NCBI RefSeq assembly: GCF_014648355.1
Contig: NZ_BMQY01000003.1
Coordinates: 393,916 to 457,915 of the forward strand
Length of the DNA: 64,000 bases
Direction of reading: 5' to 3'
DNA from: Couchioplanes azureus
GTDB taxonomy: Bacteria > Actinomycetota > Actinomycetes > Mycobacteriales > Micromonosporaceae
A program made the position numbers and the translations under genes. The number at the start of each line of letters is the position of its first letter. The stretch's first letter is position 1. This document shows positions 1-8,857 of the stretch, in pieces. Under the pieces are notes generated by a model. That model searched no databases. It saw nothing but the letters and a program-made list of their open reading frames with translations, and was not told the DNA's origin.

Positions 1-553
1 GGTTGCGCGGACTCGCCGCGGCCCGGCGCGCCACCGACGCGACCTCCACCGCGCCGCCGCGGTCCAGGATGGCACCGATCGCGGTGCTGACCCGGCCGTC
101 GCGGCGGACGTCGCGCAGCCGGGCGGCGAGGAACGTGTCCAGCAGGGCGAGCCGCGCCGCGATCGAGCCGGCGGCGGCGAGCCGGCCGGTGAGCTCGGTG
201 GCGACCGGGCCGACGAGATCGGCCAGCGGGGACCAGTCGGCGGACAGTGAGGCCACGCTGACGCCGAGCACGGGCAGCGCGGCGCCGGGCAGCAGGCTCG
301 CCCCGATCAGCAGGGTGGGGCGGGTGTGGGTGTACGACTCCGGGCGCCGCATCGGCCCGGCCACCCAGGCGCGGGGCGGTTCCGCGAGGTCGAACGTGAG
401 GTCCACCAGGCCGTCGGGCACGACCCGCGAGGTCGCCGGCAGCCGCCGTACCTCGCAGGTCCAGTAGGACGCCACGTGGTCGGCGAGGTCCGGGTCGGGC
501 CGGTAGCGGCCGAGCGTGAGGCCGCCGTCCGGCAGGACCGAAACCCGCTCCAC
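1..553 (-). CDS. AraC-family transcriptional regulator, N-terminal part (cut by window edge)
   Basis: The reading frame begins at GTG 553 behind a GGGAAGG-like ribosome site and runs out of the window without a stop. The protein starts VERVSVLPDGGLTLGRYRPD and contains VVPDGLVDLTFDL, the hallmark of the N-terminal sensing domain (DUF6597 type) found before AraC helix-turn-helix domains. The last visible residues (VASVARRAAASPRN) are where the first HTH helix of such proteins begins, so the DNA-binding half lies to the left of the window. Ligand and targets cannot be told. It stands head-to-head with the DUF998 gene remnant at 589. Confidence 0.75.
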   Translation of the reverse strand, partial: MERVSVLPDGGLTLGRYRPDPDLADHVASYWTCEVRRLPATSRVVPDGLVDLTFDLAEPPRAWVAGPMRRPESYTHTRPTLLIGASLLPGAALPVLGVSVASLSADWSPLADLVGPVATELTGRLAAAGSIAARLALLDTFLAARLRDVRRDGRVSTAIGAILDRGGAVEVASVARRAAASPRN

Positions 554-588
554 CGTCCACCTTCCCTCGCCGACCGCGACGACGGTAA

Positions 589-1227
589 CAGCTCTTCCTC
601 ACCGCGAACGTCGTCGTCGCGCTCGCGTGGGACGATCCGGGCTTCAGCTGGGCCACCCACAACATCAGCGACCTGGGCAACGTGACCTGCGGCGTCTGGG
701 ACACCACCCGTCCCCGGTACGTGTGCTCGCCGTGGCACGACGCCACGAACGTGGCCTTCGGGCTGACCGCGGCGCTCCTCGCCGCGGGGCTGGTGGCGAC
801 CTGGCGTGACTGGGTCCGGGCCGGGCGGCCCGCCGGGGCCGGTGGCTGCTGCTGGCCGGGTCGGCCGGACTGGGCCTGGCGGGGGCGTTCCCGGCGGACC
901 GCAACGAGAACGTGCACCTGCTGGCCGCGTTGCTGGTCTTCGGATGCGCGAACGCGGGGTTGCTGGCCGCCGGGTGCGCCCGCAGTGGCACGCTGCCGGG
1001 CCGTCTGCGAGGGGCCACGCTGATTCTCGGCGCCCTGGGCTGCGCCGGCAGCGTCCTGTTCCTCGCCCGACAGGGGCGCGGGGCTGGGCGTCGGCGGTAC
1101 GGAGCGCGTCGCCGTCTTCCCGCTGCCGGCATGGGCCTGCTACGCCGGTTGCCACCGCTACCTGACGGCGCGCAGAGACCGCTCGGCCGGAAGCCTCACA
1201 CGGTGCCCGCCGCGACCCAGATGGTGA
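589..1227 (+). pseudogene. Decayed DUF998 family membrane protein gene
   Basis: Three pieces in two frames together read as a DUF998 protein. Frame 1 gives WATHNISDLGNVTCGVWD and YVCSPWHDATNVAFG, both typical of the family. From about 835 the similarity continues in frame 3 (RWLLLAGSAGLGLAG, then FPADRNENVHLLAALL), and from about 1081 it returns to frame 1 (GLGVGGTERVAVFPLPAWAC), ending at a TGA at 1225. A TAA at 586 closes the frame upstream and no start codon or first membrane helix precedes the similarity, so the 5-prime end is missing as well. The tail overlaps the converging methyltransferase gene. Two frameshifts plus a lost start make a dead gene more likely than sequencing error alone. 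Confidence 0.7.
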
Positions 1228-2026
1228 GGACGGCGAGGAAGTCGCCGCGGTCGCCGGCCGTGGCGACCTGGCCGAGCCATTCGTCGCGCATGCCGGCCGG
1301 GGTCATCCAGTCCTCCTCCGGGACGTCGTGGTTGACCATCGGCAGCACCACCGCGGCCGAGGCCGGGTCCGGGAAGAAGCATGTCACCGGGGTGGCGGTC
1401 ACGTCCCGCAGGCCGTGGTCGAGCAGGCGGCGGCGCAGGGTACGGCCCATGCCGAGCTGCCGGGACGGGCGCCGGGCGTGCATGTGCCCGATCACCGTGC
1501 CGGCCAGTGCCGGGTCCACGCCGTCGAAGGCCAGCGAGGTCCAGTCGGTGTCGAGCAGGCAGACGCGGCCGCCGGTGCGGGTCACCCGGGCCAGCTCGCC
1601 CACCGCGGCGTCCGCGTCCTCCACGTGCTGCAGGACGCGCTCGCACCAGACGCCGTCGAAGCTCTCGTCGTCGAAGTCGAGCGCGCAGACGTCTCCGGTG
1701 ACGTACGAGATGTCGCCGGAGACGTGCCGGGCGCGGGCCGCCGCGAGGGTCGCCGCCGAATAGTCGAGCGCGACCACCTCGCCGTCGGGGGCCACGGCGG
1801 CGGCCAGTTCGCGGGACACGTCGCCGGCGCCGCATCCGGCGTCCAGGAGCCGCTGCCCGGGTTCCGGCCGCAGCGCCGTCCAGGCGGCGTGCCGCACTCG
1901 GCGGATCTCGGGATGGCGGGACATCGCCTCGAGCGCCGCCACGAGCATGGCGAGCATGTCGGGCGGCATGCGGTCGAGGTCCGCGAACGGGGTGCGGTCC
2001 AGCTGTGCGGGCTCCATGGCGCCCAT
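1196..2026 (-). CDS. Class I SAM-dependent methyltransferase
   Basis: The protein carries the SAM-binding motif I LLDAGCGAGDVSRELA, an acidic motif II end (VVALDYSAATL) and the CALDFDDESFDGVWCERVLQH stretch typical of UbiE/Methyltransf_11 folds. It is about 276 residues from ATG 2026; a second ATG nine bases later (2017) and a TTG at 2065 are alternatives, and no start has a strong ribosome site. Such enzymes methylate small molecules; the substrate is not evident. The 147-bp gap to the divergently transcribed oxidoreductase at 2174 should hold both promoters. Confidence 0.8.
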   Translation of the reverse strand: MGAMEPAQLDRTPFADLDRMPPDMLAMLVAALEAMSRHPEIRRVRHAAWTALRPEPGQRLLDAGCGAGDVSRELAAAVAPDGEVVALDYSAATLAAARARHVSGDISYVTGDVCALDFDDESFDGVWCERVLQHVEDADAAVGELARVTRTGGRVCLLDTDWTSLAFDGVDPALAGTVIGHMHARRPSRQLGMGRTLRRRLLDHGLRDVTATPVTCFFPDPASAAVVLPMVNHDVPEEDWMTPAGMRDEWLGQVATAGDRGDFLAVLTIWVAAGTV

Positions 2027-2173
2027 ACTTGCTCGGGAAATCACCGCCACGCGGGCGCTCGTCAACCATCTGACACCGTACGTTCACTTTTCGTGTTCGG
2101 CGGCTGCGGATCGGCGGCCCGCGCGTGCTTTCCATCACGGCTGACCTGCGCCTGGGTTTGTAGGATCCGCTCC

Positions 2174-3193
2174 ATGACGGCGACACGGATCGGACTGGTC
2201 GGGTACGGCTCGGGCGGGCGCATCTTCCACGCACCGCTGCTCGCGTCGGCGGACGGCGTCGAGTTCGCGGGCGTCGTGACCCGCTCGGCCGAGCGGCGCG
2301 AGGAACTCGGCCGGGCCCACCCGGAGGTGCCGGCGTACGACTCCCTCGCCGACCTGGCCGCCGCCGGCGCCGAGGCCGTGACGATCTCCACCCCGGCCGC
2401 GACGCACGCGGCGCTGGCCCGCGAGGCGATCGGCCTCGGCCTCGCCGTGGTCGTCGACAAGCCGTTCGCGCTCGACGCGGCCACGGCCCGCGAGGTCACC
2501 ACCCTGGCGGCCGACCGGGGGGTACCGCTCACCGTCTACCAGAACCGCCGCTACGACGCCGACCTGCTGACGGTGCGGCGGCTGATCGCCGACGGCGCCC
2601 TGGGCGAGGTCCGCCGCTTCGAGTCGCGGTTCGAGCGCTGGGCCCCGGAGCGCCAGCCGCCGGCCGCGGGCGGCGGCACCCTGCTGGACTTCGGCGCGCA
2701 CCTCGTGGACCAGGCCCTGCTGCTCTTCGGCCCGGTCACCCGGGCGTACGCGGAGATGCGCGCCGACGGCGACCTGGACAGCGACGTCTTCGTGGCGCTG
2801 CACCACGCGGGCGGTGTCGAGTCGCACCTCTGGGGCAGCTGGCGGCAGGCGGCGCCCGGCCCCCGGTTCCGCGTCACCGGCACGACGGGCACCTACGTCG
2901 TCGACGGGATCGACGGCCAGGAGGCGCTGCTGAAGGCCGGCCGCTCCCCCGCCGCACTCGGCGAGCGCTGGGGCGTCGAGCCGGAGCACGCGTGGGGCCG
3001 CCTCTACCGCGGTGCCACCGGCGCCCCCGTCCGCAGCGAGCGCGGCCGCTGGGACAGCTTCTATCCGGCGTTCGCGGCCGCGGTCCGGGGCGAGGGCCCG
3101 CTGCCCGTCGACCCGTGGGACTCGGTGCGCGCCATGGAGGTGCTCGACGCGGCCCGCCGCAGCGCGGCCACCGGCGCGGCCGTGGCGCTCTAG
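2174..3193 (+). CDS. Gfo/Idh/MocA family NAD(P)-dependent oxidoreductase
   Basis: A 339-residue protein with an N-terminal Rossmann fold (IGLVGYGSGGRIFHAPLL), the family's cofactor/catalytic motif as VVDKPFAL (usual EKP replaced by DKP) and a C-terminal dimerisation domain with GGTLLDFGAHLVDQ, where the His is the usual active-site residue. Members oxidise or reduce sugars, inositols and similar alcohols. ATG 2174 is preceded by AGGA at a good distance. The stop codon overlaps the stop of the converging serine hydrolase: both are read from the same CTAG tetranucleotide at 3190-3193. Confidence 0.88.
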   Translation: MTATRIGLVGYGSGGRIFHAPLLASADGVEFAGVVTRSAERREELGRAHPEVPAYDSLADLAAAGAEAVTISTPAATHAALAREAIGLGLAVVVDKPFALDAATAREVTTLAADRGVPLTVYQNRRYDADLLTVRRLIADGALGEVRRFESRFERWAPERQPPAAGGGTLLDFGAHLVDQALLLFGPVTRAYAEMRADGDLDSDVFVALHHAGGVESHLWGSWRQAAPGPRFRVTGTTGTYVVDGIDGQEALLKAGRSPAALGERWGVEPEHAWGRLYRGATGAPVRSERGRWDSFYPAFAAAVRGEGPLPVDPWDSVRAMEVLDAARRSAATGAAVAL

Positions 3194-4056
3194 AGGAGAC
3201 TCCGCAGCAGGGCGCGAAGCGCCGGCGCGTCCATCGCCTCGCTGTTGCAGAGCACCACGATGCGCCGGTCCGACCGTGGCAGGCAGGCGGCGAAGGTCTG
3301 GTATCCGGCGTTGTGCCCGCTGTGCTGGAACCAGGGCTCGCCGTCGTAGCAGCCGACGAACCAGCCGTACCCGTAGCCGCGGGAGTGCTCGTCCGCCCGG
3401 CCGGTCGCCGCGCGTGCGGTGAGCATCAGCGTGCGCCAGGGCTCGCCCAGCACGTCGCCGGCGCAGAGCCGGCTCATCCAGCGGACCATGTCGCCGGTCG
3501 TGGACCAGACGTCCCCCGCACCCATGCCGACGACGTCGAGGTCCCACGACGGCACCGGCTCGCCGTGCCGGTCGTGCCCGGCCGCGAGGTCGGTGCGCCC
3601 GCCGGGCCCGCCGGCGAACGTGGCGGCCAGCCCGGCCGGCCCGAAGACCCGGTGCGCCAGGAACTGTGGGTACGCCATGTCGGCGACCCGCTCGACGACC
3701 TGCGCCGCCAGCACGTACGCCGGACTGCTGTACCGCCAGCCGGCACCGGGCGCGAACAGCGGCGGCACCGAGCGGAACATGCCGACCAGCTCCGCCTGCG
3801 TCACGCGTACGCCGAGGTCGATCATCGGATAGTGGTCCCAGTGCCCGATCCCGGAGGTGTGCGCGAGCAGCTGGTGCAGCGTGACGCCGGGCCACCCGGC
3901 GATCCACCGGTCCAGCGGGTCGTCCAGCCGCACCCGCCCGTCCTGGGCGAGCAGCAGCAGCGCCGCGGCGGTGAACTGCTTGCTGACCGAGGCGAGCTGG
4001 TACCGGATCGGCGAGTCGCCGCCGACGACGACGTCACCGCCGCGGTCGAGGCGCAC
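3190..4056 (-). CDS. Serine hydrolase of the beta-lactamase/class C esterase family
   Basis: The sequence has the SxxK nucleophile motif (LASVSKQF) near the N terminus, a YSSPAYVLA segment at the place of the YxN motif and a late HSGHNAGYQTF block matching the third (HxG-like) motif, so the catalytic set looks intact. There is no signal peptide, which argues for a cytoplasmic esterase or peptidase rather than a secreted beta-lactamase. GTG 4056 follows GGGAGG by four bases; GTG 4074 is an alternative giving six more residues. It is the last gene of the leftward tryptophan-degradation operon, 76 bases after the amidohydrolase. Confidence 0.8.
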   Translation of the reverse strand: MRLDRGGDVVVGGDSPIRYQLASVSKQFTAAALLLLAQDGRVRLDDPLDRWIAGWPGVTLHQLLAHTSGIGHWDHYPMIDLGVRVTQAELVGMFRSVPPLFAPGAGWRYSSPAYVLAAQVVERVADMAYPQFLAHRVFGPAGLAATFAGGPGGRTDLAAGHDRHGEPVPSWDLDVVGMGAGDVWSTTGDMVRWMSRLCAGDVLGEPWRTLMLTARAATGRADEHSRGYGYGWFVGCYDGEPWFQHSGHNAGYQTFAACLPRSDRRIVVLCNSEAMDAPALRALLRSLL

Positions 4057-4132
4057 CAGTCCTCCCTGTCTCACCCCGCCGACTCTAGGACCGTCGCCAG
4101 GGCCTCCGCGAGGGCTGTCGCCGGGCGGCCGG

Positions 4133-5134
4133 TCAGCCGCTCGATCGCGAGCGGAGCACGTGCCGGGGGTTGACCTCGGGACCGAGAACCCGCGCGGTCG
4201 CGAGCGAGTCCGCGAACCGGCTGGGCTCCAGGTCGAGGCCGCCGGGGATCCAGCTCAGCTCACCGGGGTCCGGCGAGGTCATCGCGGCGATGATGTCGGC
4301 GGGGCTCAGGCCGCACTCCTGCAGGGCACGGATCTCGCGGGGGTTGATCGCCGGGGGCAGCGGGCCGTTGCCCAGGTCCGTGCCGTAGCGCACTTTTCCT
4401 CCGTACCCGAGGAAACGCCGGAGGTTGGCGACGGCGGTGGTCCGCTGCGGGGTGGGGGTGCCGTAGCCGTGGATGTCGAGCGTGCTGATCCACGTCATCC
4501 GGCCCGCACACGCGCGGAGCAGGGCGTCGTCGAGCTCCTCGGTCCAGGGCGTGTGCGCGAGCAGGTCGGCGCTGGCCTCGTACGCGGCGGCGACCGTCCC
4601 CGCACCCTCGGCGTGCACGACCACCGGCAGCTTGCGGGCGTGCGCCGCCTCCACCACCGCGGCCAGCGTCGCCGGCGCCAGCATCGGGCCGCCCGCGTGC
4701 GCCGTCACCTTGACCAGGCTCGCCCCGCCGGCGTGGGCCTCGGCGACCGCCTCCGTCGCGTCGGCCGCCGAGCGCAGCGCCCGGCAGCTTCCCGGCGGCG
4801 CCCAGGCGCGGTCACTCGGATAGCCGCCGGGCGCAGTCAGGAACGGCCCGGCGAAGCGCATCCACGGATGGCGGCCCGCCAGCTCGGCCAGGCTTCCGGG
4901 CTCGCCGCCGAGGTCCCACACCCAGGCCAGCCCGCCCGCGCGCAGGGTCGCCAGGTCGACCAGCGCCGAGTGCACGTGCGCGTCGCCCAGCCCGGGCAGG
5001 ACGGTGCCGGGCAGCCGCAGCCGCGGGTCCCCGGCCGGCACGTCGCCGGTCGCGGCGACGACGCCGTCGCGCAGCGCCGGCCCGGCGTGCAGCCGCCCGT
5101 CCCACCAGAGCGAATCCGCGAGGATCCAGGTCAC
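4133..5134 (-). CDS. Amidohydrolase family protein in the kynurenine operon
   Basis: This 333-residue protein has the metal-binding HxH strand of the amidohydrolase superfamily (LGDAHVHSALVD), later histidines in PVVVHAEG and LLAHTPW, and a final metal/catalytic Asp in RYGTDLGNG. Its start codon overlaps the kynureninase stop by 4 nt, so the two are translationally coupled. No separate kynurenine formamidase (KynB) is seen between the dioxygenase and kynureninase; this hydrolase is a candidate for the missing N-formylkynurenine hydrolysis or for a later step, but that is only inferred from position. Confidence 0.8.
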   Translation of the reverse strand: MTWILADSLWWDGRLHAGPALRDGVVAATGDVPAGDPRLRLPGTVLPGLGDAHVHSALVDLATLRAGGLAWVWDLGGEPGSLAELAGRHPWMRFAGPFLTAPGGYPSDRAWAPPGSCRALRSAADATEAVAEAHAGGASLVKVTAHAGGPMLAPATLAAVVEAAHARKLPVVVHAEGAGTVAAAYEASADLLAHTPWTEELDDALLRACAGRMTWISTLDIHGYGTPTPQRTTAVANLRRFLGYGGKVRYGTDLGNGPLPPAINPREIRALQECGLSPADIIAAMTSPDPGELSWIPGGLDLEPSRFADSLATARVLGPEVNPRHVLRSRSSG

Positions 5135-6360
5135 GGCTGCTTCTCGAGCAGGTCCCGCAGCATGCCCAGCCCCCGGTGGACCTCGGCGAAGCCGGTGCTC
5201 AGCGGCGCCGGGCCGATCCGGAGCCCGTCGGGGCGCCGGTAGTCGGGGATGACCCCGCCCTCCCAGAGCGGCGCCAGCAGCGCCTCGAAGCCCGGGCGGC
5301 GCAGGGTCACGTGGCCGCCGCGGCGCTGCGGGTCGCGCGGGCTGACCACCTCGACGCCCAGCGGCGCCAGCCAGCGGTCGGCCAGCTCGATGACGTACTC
5401 GGTGAGCAGCAGCGACTTGCGGCGGACGGCGGCGATGCCGGCCTCGGCGAGCAGGTCGAGGTTCACCTCCAGCGGCAGCATGGCCAGGATCGGCGGGGTG
5501 CCGCTGAGCATCGCGCGGATGCCCGGCGCCGGCTCGTGCCCCGGTCCCATCTCGAACGAGGCCCGGTGGCCCATCCAGCCCCAGATCGGCTGCCGCAGCT
5601 CACCCTGCAGACCGCTGCGCACGTACGCGAAGGCCGGCGCCCCCGGACCGCCGTTGAGATATTTGTACGAGCAGCCGACGGCGAGGTCCACGCCCCACGC
5701 GTCCAGCTCGACCTCCACCGAGCCCGCCGAGTGGCACAGGTCCCACAGGGTCAGCGCACCGGCCGCGTGCGCGATCCGGTTGATCTCCGCGACGTCGGCC
5801 AGCCACCCCGAGCGGTACGCCACGTGGCTGAACAGCACCAGCGCGGTGTCCTCGCCCACCACCGCGGCGACCTGCTCGGGCGTGATCCCGGCCGCCGGGT
5901 CGGTCTCGATCCAGACCAGCTCGACGCCGCGCTCGGCGGCGACGGCCTCGCACACGTACCGGTCGGTGGGGAAGTTGTCGGTGTCGAGCACGATGGTGCG
6001 GCGTCCGGGGCGCGCGTCGACGGCGGCCCGCACGAGCTTGTAGAGCAGCACCGTCGTGGAGTCGGCGACGATGGTCTGGCCGGCGGCGGCGCCGAGCGCG
6101 AGCGCTCCCAGCCGGTCGCCGAGCCGCTGCGGCTGCTCGAGCCAGCCGTCGGTCCAGCCCCGGATCAGCCGGCCCGCCCACTCCTCCCGGATGAACTCGT
6201 TCATCCGCCGCTCGGTCGCGCGCAGCGGGCGGCCCAGCGAGTTGCCGTCCAGGTACGAGACCACGTCGAAGTCGTCCGGTGCCAGGAACCGGTCGCGCAG
6301 GGAGGCCAGCGAGTCGGCGGCGTCCAGTGCCTCGGCCCGCTGCAGAAGCTCGTCCGTCAT
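5131..6360 (-). CDS. kynU: Kynureninase
   Basis: A 409-residue PLP enzyme that cleaves kynurenine to anthranilate and alanine. It shows the PLP-lysine motif [15 protein letters not shown], an upstream WDLCHSAG segment with the cofactor-binding Asp, and the FNSLG-type N-terminal motif as [13 protein letters not shown] 6360 overlaps the dioxygenase stop by 4 nt (ATGA). Length matches the family (about 400-420). With the dioxygenase upstream, it forms the core of tryptophan degradation to anthranilate. Confidence 0.95.
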   Translation of the reverse strand: MTDELLQRAEALDAADSLASLRDRFLAPDDFDVVSYLDGNSLGRPLRATERRMNEFIREEWAGRLIRGWTDGWLEQPQRLGDRLGALALGAAAGQTIVADSTTVLLYKLVRAAVDARPGRRTIVLDTDNFPTDRYVCEAVAAERGVELVWIETDPAAGITPEQVAAVVGEDTALVLFSHVAYRSGWLADVAEINRIAHAAGALTLWDLCHSAGSVEVELDAWGVDLAVGCSYKYLNGGPGAPAFAYVRSGLQGELRQPIWGWMGHRASFEMGPGHEPAPGIRAMLSGTPPILAMLPLEVNLDLLAEAGIAAVRRKSLLLTEYVIELADRWLAPLGVEVVSPRDPQRRGGHVTLRRPGFEALLAPLWEGGVIPDYRRPDGLRIGPAPLSTGFAEVHRGLGMLRDLLEKQP

Positions 6361-7214
6361 GCCTGCACCACACCGATCTCCGTGCGGACCGCGTAGAGCT
6401 CCGGGAAGAAGGTCAGGTCCAGGGCCTTGCGCAGGAAGCCGACGCCGCTGGAGCCGCCGGTGCCGCGCTTGAAGCCGATGGTGCGCTCGACCGTCTTGAG
6501 GTGCCGGAAGCGCCAGAACTGGAAGTTCTCCTCCAGGTCGACGAGTTCCTCGCAGGCCTCGTACGCCTCCCAGTACCGCTCGGAGTTCTCGTAGATCGTC
6601 ACGAAGACCTTGACCAGGTCGGGGTGGAACTCCCACGGCTCGGTCACGTCCCGCTCCAGCACCGCGGCGGGGACGTCGTGGCCGTGCCGGGCGAGGAAGC
6701 GCAGGAACTCGTCGTAGACGCTGGGCGTCTCCAGGGCCTCGGTGAGCATCGCGCGGGCACCCGGGTCGTCGTCGAAGACCGACAGCATCCCGCGGTTCTT
6801 GTTGCCGAGGGTGAACTCGACCGCCCGGTACTGGTACGACTGGAAGCCCGACGAGGTGCCGAGGAAGCTGCGGAACTCGGCGTACTCGCTGGGCGTCAGG
6901 GTGGCCAGCACGGACCACTGCTCGGTGAGGCAGCGCTGGATGTGCTTGACCCGGGCCAGGCCCTTGAGCGCGGGCCGCAGCTGGTCGGCGGCGAGCTGCC
7001 GCAGAACCGCGCGCAGCTCGTGCAGGACCAGCTTGAGCCACAGCTCCGAGGTCTGGTGCTGCAGGATGAAGAGCAGCTCGTCGTGGTGCTCCGGGACGCT
7101 GACCGGGTGCTGCGCCGACAGGATCCGGTCGAGATCCAGATATTTCCCGTACGAAAGGTTGACCTTGAAGTCGCGGACGATGCCCGGCTCCAACGGCCTC
7201 TGGTGCGACGACAC
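6357..7214 (-). CDS. kynA: Tryptophan 2,3-dioxygenase
   Basis: A heme enzyme that opens the indole ring of tryptophan to give N-formylkynurenine. The motif [14 protein letters not shown] is diagnostic, and [16 protein letters not shown] near the C terminus matches the substrate-binding loop. I start it at GTG 7214 because GAGGAGGGC lies five bases upstream; a GTG at 7250 would add 12 residues without a ribosome site. The resulting 285 residues equal the family length. It follows the YchJ-like gene by 42 bp, a gap that includes a short palindrome (7233-7245). Confidence 0.95.
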   Translation of the reverse strand: MSSHQRPLEPGIVRDFKVNLSYGKYLDLDRILSAQHPVSVPEHHDELLFILQHQTSELWLKLVLHELRAVLRQLAADQLRPALKGLARVKHIQRCLTEQWSVLATLTPSEYAEFRSFLGTSSGFQSYQYRAVEFTLGNKNRGMLSVFDDDPGARAMLTEALETPSVYDEFLRFLARHGHDVPAAVLERDVTEPWEFHPDLVKVFVTIYENSERYWEAYEACEELVDLEENFQFWRFRHLKTVERTIGFKRGTGGSSGVGFLRKALDLTFFPELYAVRTEIGVVQA

Positions 7215-7232
7215 GATGCCCTCCTCGAGTGA

Positions 7233-7245
7233 TCCCTTGAAGGGA
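7233..7245. repeat. 13-bp palindrome before tryptophan dioxygenase
   Basis: TCCCTTGAAGGGA is perfectly symmetric about its central G and sits about 20 bases upstream of the dioxygenase start codon, in the only sizeable gap of the operon. It could be an operator for a catabolite-responsive repressor; no matching regulator gene is adjacent, so this is a positional suggestion only. Confidence 0.3.
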
Positions 7246-7256
7246 AACACACGAGG

Positions 7257-7706
7257 TCAGATGTTGGCGAGGGTCTGGTTGGTAAGGATCGGACCCCAGT
7301 ACACCCACTGACCGTCGTGGCGCACGAACCGGCTCCGTTCATGCATGTCCCCCGGCTTGCCGCCGTCGCGGTAGTGGGCACGGAACTCCACCACGCCCTC
7401 GGCGTCGAAGAGGCCGCCGCCGCTCGCCTCCAGCACGTCGAGGCCGGTCCAGCGCAGCGCCGGGTCCGGCTCGACCGACTCCGGGCGGGTGTCCGGGTGC
7501 CAGGACCCCAGCACGTACGCGGCGTCGTCCAGCACGAAGGCGGCGTAGCGGGAGCGCATCAGGGCCTCCGCGGTGGCCGGCGCGTGGCCCTGGTGGGCGG
7601 GCCGGCAGCATTCGCCGTACGGCTGGCCGAGGCCGCAGGGGCAGGGCTCGGTCTGGGCGATTCCGGCCGGCGCCGCCGGGCGGCGCCGCTGTGCGCGTCG
7701 GGCCAT
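7257..7706 (-). CDS. YchJ/UPF0225 family protein with SEC-C zinc motif
   Basis: A 149-residue protein. Near the N terminus PCPCGLGQPYGECC is the SEC-C-type zinc-binding cluster, followed by the YchJ domain (AEALMRSRYAAFVL and FRAHYRDGG). The family has an NTF2-like fold and no firmly assigned role. ATG 7706 is preceded by GGAAGGA; an in-frame GTG at 7724 lies inside that ribosome site. It is the first gene of the leftward unit with the dioxygenase and kynureninase, though the family is widespread and not specific for that pathway. Confidence 0.85.
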   Translation of the reverse strand: MARRAQRRRPAAPAGIAQTEPCPCGLGQPYGECCRPAHQGHAPATAEALMRSRYAAFVLDDAAYVLGSWHPDTRPESVEPDPALRWTGLDVLEASGGGLFDAEGVVEFRAHYRDGGKPGDMHERSRFVRHDGQWVYWGPILTNQTLANI

Positions 7707-7738
7707 GGCCCTATCCTTCCCCACCGCCGGAGCTTGCG

Positions 7739-8245
7739 TCAGCCACCCTGCTGTTCCGTCACGATCCCGCTGATGACCATCTGGCAGCGGTCGAGCTCCT
7801 CGATGAGCGCCTGCATCTCCTCGATGGCCGACACCGCGTTCTGCGTGTCCGCGCGGATGCCGCCGACCTGCCCGCCGATCTCGTTCGTCGCGGTGGCGGT
7901 CTCGTTCGCCAGGTCCTTGACCTCGCTGGCGACGACCGCGAAGCCGCGGCCCGCTTCGCCGGCCCGGGCCGCCTCGATGGTGGCGTTCAGGGCGAGCAGG
8001 TTGGTCTGCTTGGCGATCGTGGCGATGAGCTGGACGACCTTGCCGATCTCGGTGCTGCTCGCGTCCAGCCGCTGGATGACCGCCACGGCGGTCTGCGCCG
8101 CCTTCACCGCCGACCTCGTCGCCGTCGCCATGTCGCTGCTGACGTCCGCGAGCCGGTGCACCGAGTCACGGACGTCGGTGGTGTACCGGCCGGTTTCCTG
8201 CGGAGCCTCGGCGGACCACTCCTCGCCGGTCTCGTAGTCGCTCAT
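7739..8245 (-). CDS. Stand-alone methyl-accepting chemotaxis signalling module
   Basis: Only 168 residues long, it consists almost wholly of the cytoplasmic MCP hairpin: the tip is spelled by [20 protein letters not shown] and [13 protein letters not shown]. There is no transmembrane segment, HAMP or sensor domain; the first 25 residues are acidic and unstructured-looking. The helices on each side are much shorter than in a full receptor. No CheA, CheW or CheR gene is visible nearby. It may be a soluble coupling module for a chemosensory array or the remnant of a receptor; an uninterrupted frame of good codon use favours a living gene. Confidence 0.85.
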   Translation of the reverse strand: MSDYETGEEWSAEAPQETGRYTTDVRDSVHRLADVSSDMATATRSAVKAAQTAVAVIQRLDASSTEIGKVVQLIATIAKQTNLLALNATIEAARAGEAGRGFAVVASEVKDLANETATATNEIGGQVGGIRADTQNAVSAIEEMQALIEELDRCQMVISGIVTEQQGG

Positions 8246-8338
8246 CGCATCCCGCCTGTCGCTTGTCCCCGTACACCCAACATCGCATCCCGGCCGGGTG
8301 ATCCGGGGCCGTTTCCCTCTATTCCGTGAGCGGTCTTC

Positions 8339-8608
8339 TCAGGTCGGGCGGTCGGCGCGCAGGGACGTCCCCGGCGTGCCCACCCGGCGCAGGCCGGCCA
8401 CGAGCACGAAGATGCGCCGGCGGGCCACCGCCTGTCCCCGGCGGTCGAGCTGGTAGCCGTCGAGCCACACCCACCCGGAGTACGTGGGCCGGCCGTCGAC
8501 GGCGATGATCCGGAACGCGAAGCCCGACCGGCCGGTGAACTGCACGCTGGCCGCCCGCCCGACGAGCACGACATCGCCGGGGTGCAGGGCGGCTGCGCCG
8601 TCAGTCAT
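8339..8608 (-). CDS. Small conserved unknown protein, paralog B
   Basis: This 89-residue protein is about 65% identical to the one encoded just upstream (8612-8857). Shared blocks are GDVVLVGR-ASVQF, GFAFR, RPTY-GWVWLDGYQLDR and RRRIFV. It looks like a small beta-rich, SH3-like fold; I do not recognise a named family. No signal peptide or membrane segment is present. ATG 8608 is only 3 bases after the stop of the paralog, so the two are co-transcribed. A tandem duplication is the simplest origin. Confidence 0.75.
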   Translation of the reverse strand: MTDGAAALHPGDVVLVGRAASVQFTGRSGFAFRIIAVDGRPTYSGWVWLDGYQLDRRGQAVARRRIFVLVAGLRRVGTPGTSLRADRPT

Positions 8609-8611
8609 GGC

Positions 8612-8857
8612 TCATGGGCGCCGCGCCCAGGGTCGCCGCAGTCCCGCCTCCCGGACGAAGATGCGCCGGCGCATCACCGGTTGCCCGTAGCGGTCGAGCT
8701 GATAGCCGTCGAGCCACACCCAGCCGGCATAGGTGGGGCGCAGGTCCACGTCGAGCACGCGGAACGCGAAACCGGCGGCCCCGGCGAACTGCACGCTCGC
8801 CGTCCGGCCCACGAGCACGACGTCACCCGCGCGGGTCACCTGTTCCGCGGTCGCCAT
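8612..8857 (-). CDS. Small conserved unknown protein, paralog A
   Basis: An 81-residue protein and first of the tandem pair. The start is ATG 8857, seven bases after GGAGG; a GTG three codons earlier overlaps that site. The WVWLDGYQLDRYGQPV segment and the Arg-rich RRRIFVREAGLRR end are the most conserved with its neighbour, while the N terminus differs. Basic C terminus and aromatic core might suit nucleic-acid or peptide binding, but nothing in the sequence proves a function. A chemotaxis-like module lies 93 bases downstream of the pair. Confidence 0.75.
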   Translation of the reverse strand: MATAEQVTRAGDVVLVGRTASVQFAGAAGFAFRVLDVDLRPTYAGWVWLDGYQLDRYGQPVMRRRIFVREAGLRRPWARRP

